A DNA stretch of 64,000 bases from Streptococcus parasanguinis (GCF_016648855.1 NZ_JACLQU010000007.1:1-64000), one strand, 5' to 3'. Numbered from the stretch's first letter, positions 20,884 through 31,138 are shown. Numbers and translations: made by a program. Notes: generated by a model not told the origin, from the sequence alone.

Positions 20884-21033
20884 ACACGGATTTAATAGGC
20901 CTTGGGACCAGAGATCAAAAGCAAAAACTAGGACTGCTTATAAATATTTCCTATAGCCCATGCATCACCGAACCATTTTTGAGCGGATTTCTGAGCGGAT
21001 TCTGCTAGAAGAATAACCCCTAAAAAGCAAAAC

Positions 21034-21342
21034 AGGCCTCCTCTACCAAGAAAGACCCGTGGGAGCATAAACAAACTGCTCTTGTTTACAAATCTAATAA
21101 ATCTAATAAATTCTATAAAAATTTATTAGTTAGAATGATTCTATCAACTACTGAAACTTTCCGCCGTGAGAAAAGTGCTAGAAACACTTTTGTTTCTAGC
21201 ACTCGGGAGTTTTGAGACCTTAGGCTCAATAATTAGTCTTGAAACTTCGTAGAAGTTCGCTGACGTCCGTACTCACCTAAGGAAAGTTTTTTAGATGACG
21301 TCGTTCCCAATCTGACAGGCCTTCTCTACTGAGAAAGACCTG
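21034..21342. repeat. Imperfect ~27-bp repeat pair flanking the RNA element
   Basis: AGGCCTCCTCTACC (from 21034) and AGGCCTTCTCTACT (from 21317), each followed by an (A/G)AGAAAGACC arm, are near-copies that can each fold. On the minus strand the left copy is followed by a T-rich tract, so it could end transcripts arriving from dexB. The 560-bp gap 20821-21383 otherwise holds the metE control region and the structured RNA element; no gene is seen. Confidence 0.4.
21153..21290 (+). ncRNA. Structured RNA candidate, copy 1 (138 nt, pseudoknotted)
   Basis: The 138-nt element pairs with itself in the same way as 57989-58126, with compensatory changes between the two. Closing stem GAAACTTTCC/GGAAAGTTTT (21153-21162, 21281-21290). 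Inner stem GTGAG/CTCAC (21166-21170, 21272-21276). A 13-bp hairpin at 21174-21203. Hairpin TTGAG/CTCAA (21212-21216, 21225-21229) whose loop CCTTAGG can pair with CCTAAGG at 21276-21282. Hairpin AACTTC/GAAGTT near 21243-21256. A T-run follows the closing stem. TAGAAT (21131-21136) is a possible -10. Family not identified. Confidence 0.72.
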
Positions 21343-21383
21343 CTTCTACGAGGAAGTAATTTCTTCTATTTTCCTTAATTGTA

Positions 21384-23055
<1,672 letters not shown>

Positions 23056-23059
23056 GAAT

Positions 23060-25291
23060 TTACAAGTCTTCATTCTCTTCACTGGAATAAATCACTTCAA
23101 AGAGACGTTGACGCAAACCTTCCTCTAAAGGTGTAATGATCTTCATCAACTGTTTCCAATCCTTGGCTCTTGAACAAGCCGCAAATAATTCATTCTTCCT
23201 ATCGTAGGCCAGGTTGGCAGATTTCAAGAGCTCAAACATCCGATCTTCTTTTGCAGTAGGACGCGATTGCAGCTCACCCATCGCAATTTCTTGACTTTGA
23301 TTGTCTACTAAGATAGGGGCTGTCTCTAAGGTATGGAGGAAGAACCGGTGCTGTCTCTTTTCAGGAAGCAGCGTTAGATCACCTGTTAAATCCAGCCTAA
23401 TCTTTCTTTCATCCCAATTGACAGTTAGGCGGGTTTCAACCCTGTTATCTCCTTCTCCTTCAACGAGTACGAAGGAACGATTGTCACCTGGGAAAAGATG
23501 CCAGTCCAGCATTTCTGGGAGCTCTACCCCTGTCTGCGGTTGTGCATCCATAGGGATGATGGCTCCTGCACGAGCAAAGACCGGAATATCCTGGCTAGCT
23601 CTAAAGACTGTAAGCTTGCCTTTTCCTTCGTACTTCCAATCATGGAAGAAATCATACCAAACTCCGTCTGGGAACCAAACACTCACAGAAGCACTATGAA
23701 AGACCGGATCCAGCGATTCGGTAATTGGGGCCACCATGAGTTCACTACCAAAGAAATATTGATTTTTAGCCTCATAAGCCTCTTCTTCGTTTGGGTAATG
23801 GTAATAGAGGGGCTGAACCAAAGGCAGTCCTTCTTCATGCGTCGCCACATTCATGGTGTAAAGATAAGGCAGTAAGCTGTGACGCAGGCGCAAATACTGC
23901 TTCATCCAGCGACAAGTCTCAGGCGAGTAAAACCACGGTTCCTTGCTGTTAAAGGCATTACAAGAACTATGGAGACGATTGATCGGACTAAAGACCCCAA
24001 ACTGCAACCAGCGAAGAGCCAAGTCTTCATCATAGTAACCCCGCATATGGCCACCAATATCGTGACTCCACCACGTATAGCCGATATTTGAAGCTGTGCT
24101 GGTAAAATAGGGTTGAAAGGCTAGGGATTCCCAAGTCACAATGGTATCCCCTGAAAAACCGATCGGATACCGGTGGCTGCCAGGACCCCCATAACGCGAT
24201 AAGATGAGACCAGCTTGGCCTTTTCGGCAATTGTCTAGATAATGATAGTGATTTAACAACCAAAGGGGATCCATCTTGCCATGACTTCCCTGTTGCCAAT
24301 CAATCCACCAAAAGTCGACTCCTTGATTTTCCAAGGGATGGTGGACATCTTCGAAATAAGCTTCGCGAAAGGCTGGACTGTAAAAGTCAAAGCTAGCCGC
24401 TTCTTCTTTTTCCGCATCTAATCCCAAGCGTTTTGCGACCTTGGGGTAAGCATCTTCGAAGGCGCGAATGCCATCTGCTGGATGGACATTTAAGGTCACC
24501 TTTAAACCACGCTCATGAAGACCATGTAAGAAGGCAGCTGGATCAGGAATCAAGTCCCGGTTCCAACTATAGCCCGTCCAACCACTTCCAAAGCGAGCAG
24601 GAATTGCTGTCTTGTGCCAGTCCATATCGATCACACTGACAGCCAAAGGCACCCCTTCAGCTTTGAAACGATCCATTAAATCTGTGTACTCCTGACTGGT
24701 ATAAGGCCAATACCGACTCCACCAGTTTCCCAGAGCATAACGTGGCAAGAGTGGTGGCTGTCCTGTCAGATGGTAAAAATCTTTCAAGGCCCCTAGATAA
24801 TCGCGCCCATAACCGAAGAAATACAGATCCACTTCTGAACATGGCCGTGCTCTAAATCCGCTTTCGACATCATACAAGTAGGAACTGGAATCGTCCAAAA
24901 GAGCATAACCGGCCTTGCTCAAGATCCCATCTTCCAACTCCATAGCTCCATCGACCTCGTCAAGCGTCCGACTGGTACCTTTCAAGGTCTCAGGCTGATC
25001 TCCATAGTGCCACCGGCTACCATAGACTGCATACTGACCCTTGAGCTCAATAAAAAGCCGATCCGGTGTAAAAGGTCCCTTTTCAAAATGAAGGTGGAGA
25101 TGCTCCGTATGCAGATCGAGGACCTCTTCTGTCTCTACGACCTCATAAGCAACAGGTCCAAAATCACGATTTTGCACAACTTGCGTCTGACCATCTTCAA
25201 AAACACCATCCTCTGAGTATTCTAAGCGAACCAAAGATTCCGTTAATACGGAGATTCGGTAGTTATCTCCCTGTATCACTGATCCTGCCAT
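23060..25291 (-). CDS. GH31 alpha-glucosidase-like glycosidase
   Basis: A 743-aa glycoside hydrolase family 31 protein without a signal peptide, so cytoplasmic. An N-terminal beta-sandwich is followed by the barrel: GNWWSRYWPYTSQEY near 187, SVIDMDWHK near 218, the nucleophile region FWWIDWQQGSH near 330 and GFSGDTIVTWESL near 375 with the likely acid Asp. WIDWQQ instead of the common WxDMNE indicates a divergent subfamily; alpha-glucosidase, alpha-xylosidase or 6-alpha-glucosyl activity cannot be separated here. RBS GAGGAGG. Upstream of dexB in the same direction, suggesting a shared role in alpha-glucan use. Confidence 0.9.
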   Translation of the reverse strand: MAGSVIQGDNYRISVLTESLVRLEYSEDGVFEDGQTQVVQNRDFGPVAYEVVETEEVLDLHTEHLHLHFEKGPFTPDRLFIELKGQYAVYGSRWHYGDQPETLKGTSRTLDEVDGAMELEDGILSKAGYALLDDSSSYLYDVESGFRARPCSEVDLYFFGYGRDYLGALKDFYHLTGQPPLLPRYALGNWWSRYWPYTSQEYTDLMDRFKAEGVPLAVSVIDMDWHKTAIPARFGSGWTGYSWNRDLIPDPAAFLHGLHERGLKVTLNVHPADGIRAFEDAYPKVAKRLGLDAEKEEAASFDFYSPAFREAYFEDVHHPLENQGVDFWWIDWQQGSHGKMDPLWLLNHYHYLDNCRKGQAGLILSRYGGPGSHRYPIGFSGDTIVTWESLAFQPYFTSTASNIGYTWWSHDIGGHMRGYYDEDLALRWLQFGVFSPINRLHSSCNAFNSKEPWFYSPETCRWMKQYLRLRHSLLPYLYTMNVATHEEGLPLVQPLYYHYPNEEEAYEAKNQYFFGSELMVAPITESLDPVFHSASVSVWFPDGVWYDFFHDWKYEGKGKLTVFRASQDIPVFARAGAIIPMDAQPQTGVELPEMLDWHLFPGDNRSFVLVEGEGDNRVETRLTVNWDERKIRLDLTGDLTLLPEKRQHRFFLHTLETAPILVDNQSQEIAMGELQSRPTAKEDRMFELLKSANLAYDRKNELFAACSRAKDWKQLMKIITPLEEGLRQRLFEVIYSSEENEDL

Positions 25292-25355
25292 TTGTCTTTC
25301 CTCCTCTTTTTATAGGGCATCTGACTGCCCGCTTTTTATCTGCTCCGCCTCTCCG

Positions 25356-25403
25356 TGTAGGCGTTTACGATTTTACTATAGCACTCAAAAAAAGGCCTGT
25401 CAA
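25356..25403 (-). promoter_or_regulatory. GH31 promoter with possible cre site
   Basis: On the minus strand, consensus -35 TTGACA (25403-25398), 17-bp spacer, -10 TATAGT (25380-25375). Just downstream, 25356-25369 matches a cre consensus at 12 of 14 positions. The -35 lies inside the right arm of an older terminator hairpin. Confidence 0.7.
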
Positions 25404-25425
25404 CACCTGACAGAGCCTTTCCTAA
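25385..25425 (-). terminator. Terminator of the degraded CPBP-like gene
   Basis: On the minus strand AAAGGCTCTGTCA and TGACAGGCCTTT form a long stem followed by TTTTTTT. It lies 12-50 bp past the stop codon of the remnant at 25437 and now overlaps the GH31 -35. Confidence 0.75.
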
Positions 25426-25436
25426 AATTTTATAAG

Positions 25437-25555
25437 ATCAACTTCCCCAATGGATCAAGAGATACATGAGACTAGATCCAAACATATCTGCCAAGGCATG
25501 CATGAGGAAAAATGGCAAGAGATTCTTGACGAACTTTAGGACGGACGTTAGGTTA
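25437..25555 (-). pseudogene. C-terminal remnant of a membrane protein (CPBP protease-like)
   Basis: The minus strand reads about 40 codons without a start, ending KNLLPFFLMHALADMF, then GSSLMYLLIHWGS and stop. The hydrophobic character and the HALADMF motif resemble the last segments of CPBP/CAAX-type intramembrane proteases. The 5' part is missing or unrecognisable up to the repeat at 25701. A terminator still follows. Identification is by short motif only. Confidence 0.4.
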
Positions 25556-25667
25556 AATTATCCAGTGGATGATTTCAGCAATCCAGGAAGTTCCATGACT
25601 AATTAAGATACAGAGGGCGTCTGCGGAGTAAAAATTAAAAATCATATTTCTGCAGAATCATTTCACC

Positions 25668-25690
25668 TATTTTAGTTAAAAAATAGGTTA
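25668..25690. other. Inverted repeat beside dispersed repeat
   Basis: ACCTATTTT, a short AGTT loop and AAAAAATAGGT form a 9-bp A/T-rich stem. It could be a remnant terminator. Nothing else recognisable lies in 25560-25700. Confidence 0.35.
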
Positions 25691-25700
25691 TCAACATTCT

Positions 25701-25875
25701 GAGGCTGGGACAAAAGTCCTAGCCTCTTAATTGTTTTTGGATTGTTGAGCAAGACGCAGTGGTTGAGTGGGCTCTACTACGCTGATTTCATCAGCTTTTA
25801 CAGCCCTACTCAACTGTGCGGAGGTGGGACGACGAAATCGAATTCTAATGAATTACCGATTTCTGTCCCACTCTC
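25701..25875. repeat. Dispersed MITE-like repeat, full copy
   Basis: About 175 bp with imperfect terminal inverted repeats: the left end GAGGCTGGGACA matches the reverse complement of the right end (GAGAGTGGGACA) at 10 of 12 bases. The left end also folds alone (GAGGCT..AGCCTC). The last 68 bases recur at 1-68. No coding capacity. This has the size and structure of a non-autonomous mobile repeat. It lies at the 3' end of trkA, and could supply an RNA 3' end there. Confidence 0.75.
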
Positions 25876-25885
25876 AATTACACGA

Positions 25886-26551
25886 TTAGTCTAACAAGTC
25901 TTGGATTCTATCCAGATACTGGTTGTCTGTCACCGCCATCACGCGCACCCCTTCTGGCCAGATAAAGTCGGGAGCAATCTGAATATGAAGCGGTTGATCT
26001 TCCGCATCTCGATAACCAATAATGTTGAGATGGTACTCCTCTCTGACAGCCAAGTCCTGAAGGCTTTTTCCTACCCAGCTGGATGGAACCGTAAACTCGA
26101 CTACTACCACTTCTTCATCCAACTGGAAAACTTCAATCCGGTGTTGGAAAAGAACCATTTTAGCGAGGGACATGCCTGCTTCTACCTCTGGCAGGATGAC
26201 CAAATCAGCCCCAATCTTTTCCAGAATTTCTTTGGTCACTTCATTTTTGACCTTGGCAATGACATGCTCGACTCCAAGCGCCTTACAGTGCATGACAGCC
26301 AGCACACTGGACTCCAGGTTTTCACCCGTCGCGATCACGACTGTGTCACAGTTCCCAATATCTGCTGCATCCAAGAGGTCCAACTCCGTAATGTCTCCAA
26401 CAATTCCAGTTGTAATCATAGATTCATACTGATTAATCACATCTTCGTGATCATCAATTGCAACAATATCCACATCCTGGTCCTGCAGAGTTTTCAGGAC
26501 ACTCTGTCCAAAAATTCCTAATCCTAATATTCCAATGGTTCGATTCGCCAT
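25886..26551 (-). CDS. trkA: TrkA/KtrA-type potassium channel regulatory subunit
   Basis: A 221-aa cytoplasmic gating ring protein. The RCK_N Rossmann domain starts GILGLGIFGQSV (residues 7-18) with the acidic IVAIDDHED end; the RCK_C domain occupies about 137-221. It regulates the membrane subunit TrkH encoded 9 bp upstream. Length and gene order match the pneumococcal CabP-TrkH pair, where the RCK_C domain binds cyclic di-AMP; that property is inferred here. SD GGAGAG before the ATG. Confidence 0.93.
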   Translation of the reverse strand: MANRTIGILGLGIFGQSVLKTLQDQDVDIVAIDDHEDVINQYESMITTGIVGDITELDLLDAADIGNCDTVVIATGENLESSVLAVMHCKALGVEHVIAKVKNEVTKEILEKIGADLVILPEVEAGMSLAKMVLFQHRIEVFQLDEEVVVVEFTVPSSWVGKSLQDLAVREEYHLNIIGYRDAEDQPLHIQIAPDFIWPEGVRVMAVTDNQYLDRIQDLLD

Positions 26552-26560
26552 AAGTCTCTC

Positions 26561-27943
26561 CTATCCGATAATGATGTCTGCTTTAGCATATTGCAAGGCA
26601 TCTGCCTTTTTAGCTTTGTAATTGTTCAAACTGACCATAAGGGTCAAGGGGCCGATCCGACCGATAAACATGAGCACCATGATGATCCCCAGCCCTGCTC
26701 CATTTAAGGTCGAGGTCACATTGGCTGTCACGCCTACTGTCGCTAGAGCCGATACTGCCTCAAAGACCAGGTACAAAAAGCGTTGACCATCCGGAGTCAC
26801 GAGACAAAGACCAAAGAGTCCAAGGAGAAAAGTCAACTGGAAAATCACTGCCGTCCCCAAAGAGCGTTGGACCAAGTCTGGTGCGATGGTGCGCTTTCCC
26901 AGGTTGGTATGTGGCAAGCCGAGCAACTCTTTGCGCGCTAAGAGAATCAGCACCAAGAAGGTGGTGATCTTCATCCCTCCTGCTGTCCCGCCTGGTGCTC
27001 CTCCTAGGAACATCTGTAAGAGATAGATAAAGAGCGTCACTGGCCGGACTGCCGTATAATCTAACGAGGCAAAACCAGCTGTCCGCATACTGACAGTTTG
27101 GAAGAAGCTGACCAAGATCTTCTCTCCTAATGGAAGGGACCCAATCGTTGCTGGATTATTAAACTCGGTCATAAGACTAGTCACTGTCCCAAAGAGAAGG
27201 ATCGCCGCCGTTAACCAGAGAACCACCTTGGTATGGAAGCGAAGAGTCCGCCGTCCTGATTGATTGCGGGCCTTGGTGGCTAGGTCAAACCAGACCATGA
27301 AGCCCAAGCCCCCAGTAATAATAAGGGCAGACAAGGTCAGATTGACCAACCAATCGGTCTGGAAGCTCATCATACTATCGCCTCCAAAATTATCAAAGCC
27401 CGCATTACAAAAGGCCGAGACCGCAACAAAGATGGAGTTAAAGATCCCATGCCCCCAGCCAAAGCGAGGGATAAAGCGGGTCATGAGGAGCAAGGCCCCC
27501 ACCCCTTCGATGGTAAAGGTGGTAATAAAGATGGAGCGGACAAAACGGGCCAAGCTCTGGTTATTGCTAAAACTAAAACTGTCCCGAATGGTCTGCCGGT
27601 CCTTGTAACTAAGTTTTTGGCGACCTTCCATAAAGAAGAGACCGATAAAGGTCAAGATCCCTAGGCCTCCGATCTGGATCAAGAGCATACAGATCAATTG
27701 CCCCAAACCATTATAGGTCGAAGCCACCGACTGGGTAAAGAGCCCCGTCACACAGACCATGGAGACCGCTGTAAAGAGGTGGTCGATATAGCCTGCTGTT
27801 GAGCTCGCTTGCTGGACAAAAGGCAGACTCAATAAGAGCGAGCCCACCAGGATAACCAAGGCAAAGCTGAGAAAGATTCGCCTTGCCGGAGACAGACTTT
27901 TAATTTTGGCCTGCCATTGTTTAAAAAATAATTTGACTAACAT
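26561..27943 (-). CDS. trkH: TrkH/KtrB-type potassium uptake protein
   Basis: A 460-aa membrane protein with four M1-P-M2 repeats. The four selectivity-filter loops can be seen: VCVTGLFTQ, FCNAGFDNFG, SMRTAGFAS and LATVGVTAN, each with the key glycine. It imports potassium with the adjacent TrkA ring. There is no Shine-Dalgarno sequence: an extended -10 TGATACAAT ends 6 bases before the ATG, so the mRNA is probably leaderless. Confidence 0.93.
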   Translation of the reverse strand: MLVKLFFKQWQAKIKSLSPARRIFLSFALVILVGSLLLSLPFVQQASSTAGYIDHLFTAVSMVCVTGLFTQSVASTYNGLGQLICMLLIQIGGLGILTFIGLFFMEGRQKLSYKDRQTIRDSFSFSNNQSLARFVRSIFITTFTIEGVGALLLMTRFIPRFGWGHGIFNSIFVAVSAFCNAGFDNFGGDSMMSFQTDWLVNLTLSALIITGGLGFMVWFDLATKARNQSGRRTLRFHTKVVLWLTAAILLFGTVTSLMTEFNNPATIGSLPLGEKILVSFFQTVSMRTAGFASLDYTAVRPVTLFIYLLQMFLGGAPGGTAGGMKITTFLVLILLARKELLGLPHTNLGKRTIAPDLVQRSLGTAVIFQLTFLLGLFGLCLVTPDGQRFLYLVFEAVSALATVGVTANVTSTLNGAGLGIIMVLMFIGRIGPLTLMVSLNNYKAKKADALQYAKADIIIG

Positions 27944-27949
27944 AGCTTC

Positions 27950-27958
27950 ATTGTATCA
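27950..27958 (-). promoter_or_regulatory. Extended -10 promoter of trkH, leaderless start
   Basis: Minus strand TG-A-TACAAT (27958-27950), then GAAGCT, then ATG at 27943. Transcription would begin at or within a base of the ATG. No -35 is recognisable, as is common with extended -10 promoters. Confidence 0.6.
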
Positions 27959-27974
27959 TAAAAAGTGAAAAGAC

Positions 27975-28739
27975 CTACAAGTGATGAACCATCTCTAGGC
28001 ACAATTCTAGGGCCTTCTCAAAAGCTTCAGCACCCCAGTCACGCTGGTCATAATTTTCTAGGTCTGCAAGAGAATCTGCGGTAAATAGGAGCAAGCCCCA
28101 AACTGCATCACGAAGCTGGGCGACTGCTGCAAGTGAGGCACACTCCATCTCCACAACACGACACCCTTCTTCAATGCGATAGGCCACCTTGTCAGGTGTT
28201 TCTCTATAAAAACCGTCCGTCGACCAGGTCATGACCTCTTGATAAGGAATATCTTTTCCTTTCAAGACAGTTTCGATGGCGGTCAGTGCACGACTGTCCA
28301 CTTCGATATAACGAGAAGGCGCTACATAATGGTAACTAGCTCCCTCATCTCGCAAGGCCTTGGTCGGGATCAAAAAGGCATTTTCTTCCATGTCCACCAA
28401 GACGCCACAGCTTCCTGAGGAAATGATTTTCCTCACCCCATAGCCAATCAACCAATCCATGAATTGGGCAGCAGGTGCAGATCCAACTGGCGCTTGTGCC
28501 AAGCAGAGTTTCTCCCCTTGGTGCTCCAGAACATAGACTGGATAAGCCTTGGTAGCTGAGACAAAGGTAGCCACTTGCTCAGCTCCAACAGTTTTGGCAA
28601 AGCGGTCAATCTCATCCGCTAAGAAAGCATAAACGCATTTTTCAGGCAGGTGCAGGTCTAACCCCTCATGGGTCGGCATCAGGACTGCCTGTGGGTTGTC
28701 GTCAAACTCTAAAATAGGAATTTCATGTTTTTGGATCAT
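27975..28739 (-). CDS. Nucleoside phosphorylase (PNP/UDP family)
   Basis: A 254-aa member of the PNP_UDP family, which cleaves nucleosides with phosphate to base and ribose 1-phosphate. ISSGSCGVLVD near 110 and VVEMECASLAAVA near 195 match the phosphate/base and ribose (Met-Glu) binding motifs. It overlaps the acetyltransferase gene by 4 bases. Purine versus uridine specificity cannot be read here. Confidence 0.85.
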   Translation of the reverse strand: MIQKHEIPILEFDDNPQAVLMPTHEGLDLHLPEKCVYAFLADEIDRFAKTVGAEQVATFVSATKAYPVYVLEHQGEKLCLAQAPVGSAPAAQFMDWLIGYGVRKIISSGSCGVLVDMEENAFLIPTKALRDEGASYHYVAPSRYIEVDSRALTAIETVLKGKDIPYQEVMTWSTDGFYRETPDKVAYRIEEGCRVVEMECASLAAVAQLRDAVWGLLLFTADSLADLENYDQRDWGAEAFEKALELCLEMVHHL

Positions 28740-29305
28740 CCCTTCTCCTTTTTAATGGGTATTTCTTTAATGATACGGGCTGGGTTTCCTCCAAGAACTA
28801 CATTATCTCCAAAGGATTTGGTCACGACTGCCCCAGCGCCAGCGACCACATTATCACCCAGCGTGACACCAGGAAGGATGGTGACTCCTCCTCCTGCCCA
28901 GAAATTGTCTCCTATCGTAATCGGAGCTCCGTACTCAAGACCCGAGTTGCGCTCATCTGGATCCAGCGGGTGTAAGGGGGTCAAAAATTGGCAATTGGGG
29001 CCAATCATGGCATTCTTTCCGATCGTAATGGGACAAATATCCAACATGGTCAAATTGTAATTGGCATAGAAATTTTCTCCTAGATGGATGTTGACCCCAT
29101 AATCCACAAGAACCTGACGATTGAGATAGAGGTTTTCACCGGTTGATCCAAACCACTCTTTGATGATAGTTGCCCCTTTTTTAGGATCCACCTCTTGGTT
29201 AAAAGTTTCTTGTTTCTCTCGAGAGGCTTGGGCTAAAGCCCGCAATTCAGGGTCCGCAGGTCTATAGTAGTCACCCGCAATCATTTTTTCATATTCACTG
29301 GCCAT
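28736..29305 (-). CDS. maa: Maltose/galactoside O-acetyltransferase family
   Basis: A 189-aa hexapeptide-repeat acetyltransferase. The N-terminal SEYEKMIAGDYYRPADPEL is the mac domain of maltose acetyltransferases; the left-handed helix repeats (ICPITIGKNAMIGPNC, VTILPGVTLGDNVVAGAGAVV) fill the C-terminal half. It acetylates sugars with acetyl-CoA; the physiological acceptor is unknown. RBS GGAGG. Coupled to the nucleoside phosphorylase by a 4-base overlap. Confidence 0.9.
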   Translation of the reverse strand: MASEYEKMIAGDYYRPADPELRALAQASREKQETFNQEVDPKKGATIIKEWFGSTGENLYLNRQVLVDYGVNIHLGENFYANYNLTMLDICPITIGKNAMIGPNCQFLTPLHPLDPDERNSGLEYGAPITIGDNFWAGGGVTILPGVTLGDNVVAGAGAVVTKSFGDNVVLGGNPARIIKEIPIKKEKG

Positions 29306-29422
29306 AAGGAAACCTCCACGTTATTTTGACATATTATAGCAGAATTCCCCCTTTAAAACAAACGTCAGAATAAGGGTTTGTAAGAAAAAAGATCAGAAAC
29401 GCTTAAAAACACTTAATAAAAC

Positions 29423-29451
29423 TTGCATCCGCTTACAAAATGGTGTACAAT
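29423..29451 (+). promoter_or_regulatory. Promoter of the DeoR operon
   Basis: TTGCAT (29423-29428), 17-bp spacer, TACAAT (29446-29451), 31 bp before the ATG at 29483. Confidence 0.65.
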
Positions 29452-29482
29452 GAAGACAAGAACAGAAATAAGGAGCGAATTC

Positions 29483-30226
29483 ATGTACCAGGAACAACGG
29501 CTCGAAAAAATCCTAGAACTTTTAAAAGAGCGAAAACAGCTATCCGCTAAAGAAATGGTTGATTACTTTAAGGTCTCAAAAGATACTATTCGCAGAGACT
29601 TTGCCCTCCTTAGCCAACGCCAGCTGGTCCGTAGGACCCACGGTGGGCTCCTTCCCTTAAACAAAGAACCTGGCCCTTCTTATCTAGACCGTAGTCAAAA
29701 GGCTAACAACGAAAAGACTACCATGGCTCAAAAGGCCCTGCAATTGATCCAAGATGGACAAGTGATCTTTCTCGACGTTTCCACCTCGATGACCCTGCTT
29801 GCTGGCTTGCTTAATAAGGAAGTCACAGTCTATTCGCATTCCCTTGACAATGCCATCCAGCTCAGTAGTCATTCCCAGGTTGACTTTCATCTTTTAGGAG
29901 GAAAATTCTACCCTAAAAACCGCTTCTACTATGACGCGAATCAAGCACAAATACTGGACAATCTTCGCTTTGATCTGGCTTTTTTTGGAGCGAGTAGCTT
30001 AGCCAATGGTGAAGTCACCTTTGAGGATTCTGAAGACGTTGCCGTCAAATCCCTCGTCTTTGAACGGGCTCGCACCAAGATCCTTGTGGCAGAAAGTTCT
30101 AAATGGACGAAAAACGGAAACTACTATCTTGCTCGTCTCAAACAATTTGACTATTGGATCACTGACCAAAAACCAAGCCCTGAAATCCTTAAACAAGTCG
30201 GCAACGAAACCACTATTCTCTACTAG
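29483..30226 (+). CDS. DeoR/GlpR-family transcriptional regulator
   Basis: A 247-aa repressor-type regulator. The N-terminal helix-turn-helix (QRLEKILELLKERKQLSAKE, then VSKDTIRRDFALLSQ) is followed by the DeoR sugar-phosphate sensing domain (FLDVSTSMTLLAGLL near 97, FFGASSLANGEVTFEDSED). Start at 29483 is chosen for AAGGAG 7 bases upstream; the longer in-frame reading from 29423 begins inside the promoter. Followed 12 bp later by a HAD phosphatase, so the pair probably handles a phosphorylated sugar. Confidence 0.92.
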   Translation: MYQEQRLEKILELLKERKQLSAKEMVDYFKVSKDTIRRDFALLSQRQLVRRTHGGLLPLNKEPGPSYLDRSQKANNEKTTMAQKALQLIQDGQVIFLDVSTSMTLLAGLLNKEVTVYSHSLDNAIQLSSHSQVDFHLLGGKFYPKNRFYYDANQAQILDNLRFDLAFFGASSLANGEVTFEDSEDVAVKSLVFERARTKILVAESSKWTKNGNYYLARLKQFDYWITDQKPSPEILKQVGNETTILY

Positions 30227-30238
30227 GAGGTCCTCATT

Positions 30239-31048
30239 ATGTCTCACATTCGTCTCATCATCAGCGATATCGATGGCACCATCTTAAATGACCACCATCA
30301 GATTGATCCACAGTTGGCAGCACTGATCCCCGATTTAAAGCGTGAAGAGATTCCTTTCGTGCTGGCCTCTGCTCGCTCCCCCAAAGGGATGGCTCCCATT
30401 GCTAAAGAGCTCGGCATAGAGGACTGTCCCATGGCCTGCTACAACGGAGCCTTGATCCAAAAGGGAGAGCAGGTTCTTTTCGAGCATCCCTTAGATAAGA
30501 TTGAAGCTCGTCAGTTTATCAACTGGGTCAACCAACACTTCCCTCAAGTTTCGATCAACCTCTATAGTGGAAAAGACTGGATGACCGATCATCTTGACCA
30601 ATGGAGCCAAGAGGAGGCCCGGATTACAGGAGAAAAACCTCTCATCCTTCCCCTATTGGATCCTTTGCTGGATATGACAAAACCCCTCCACAAATTGCTC
30701 TTAATTGGAGAACCAGAAGAGATCCAAGCCCTCTATCGTGCTATTTCTGCCGACGACTTCCCTTCTACCGCCTTTTATCTCTCCAAAGCCAACTACCTAG
30801 AAGTTACTGCTAAGCACGTCTCTAAAGAGGATGCTCTGGTTGAGCTCGCTAATCACTACCACTTGAGCTTAGAAGAAGTCCTCACCATGGGGGACAACTT
30901 CAATGACCTTCCTATGCTCAAAAAAGCAGGCATCGGTGTCGCTATGGGCAACGCTCCACAAGAAGTGAAAGAGGGAGCAGCAGTCGTGACAAAGACCAAC
31001 AATGAAAACGGGGCTGGGCATGCGGTTGAAACCTATGTGTTGATCTAG
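30239..31048 (+). CDS. Cof-type HAD sugar phosphatase
   Basis: A 269-aa HAD hydrolase of the Cof/IIB group. Motif I DIDGTIL near residue 9 gives the nucleophile Asp, motif II is LASAR, and motif IV is GDNFNDLPMLKKAG near 220. It dephosphorylates sugar phosphates or similar metabolites. Co-transcribed with the DeoR regulator; RBS AGGAGG. Confidence 0.92.
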   Translation: MSHIRLIISDIDGTILNDHHQIDPQLAALIPDLKREEIPFVLASARSPKGMAPIAKELGIEDCPMACYNGALIQKGEQVLFEHPLDKIEARQFINWVNQHFPQVSINLYSGKDWMTDHLDQWSQEEARITGEKPLILPLLDPLLDMTKPLHKLLLIGEPEEIQALYRAISADDFPSTAFYLSKANYLEVTAKHVSKEDALVELANHYHLSLEEVLTMGDNFNDLPMLKKAGIGVAMGNAPQEVKEGAAVVTKTNNENGAGHAVETYVLI

Positions 31049-31058
31049 TCATCCGTTT

Positions 31059-31095
31059 AAAAAGGACGTCGAGTATAATATCCGACGTCCTTTTT
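31059..31095. terminator. Bidirectional terminator HAD gene / mleP
   Basis: AAAAAGGACGTCG (31059-31071) pairs with CGACGTCCTTTTT (31083-31095); T-runs on both strands serve the two convergent operons. Confidence 0.93.
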
Positions 31096-31138
31096 GACGA
31101 ATGTATAGCACTAAAACTACATCATTTTCATATAAATG

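Noticed and set aside
21153-21290. BOX or RUP repeat element
   Set aside because: Sequence does not resemble the pneumococcal boxA/B/C or RUP ends, and the compensatory changes fit a functional RNA better than a mobile repeat.
25901-26521. 206-codon plus-strand open frame
   Set aside because: Antisense shadow of trkA; no start signals and no recognisable protein.
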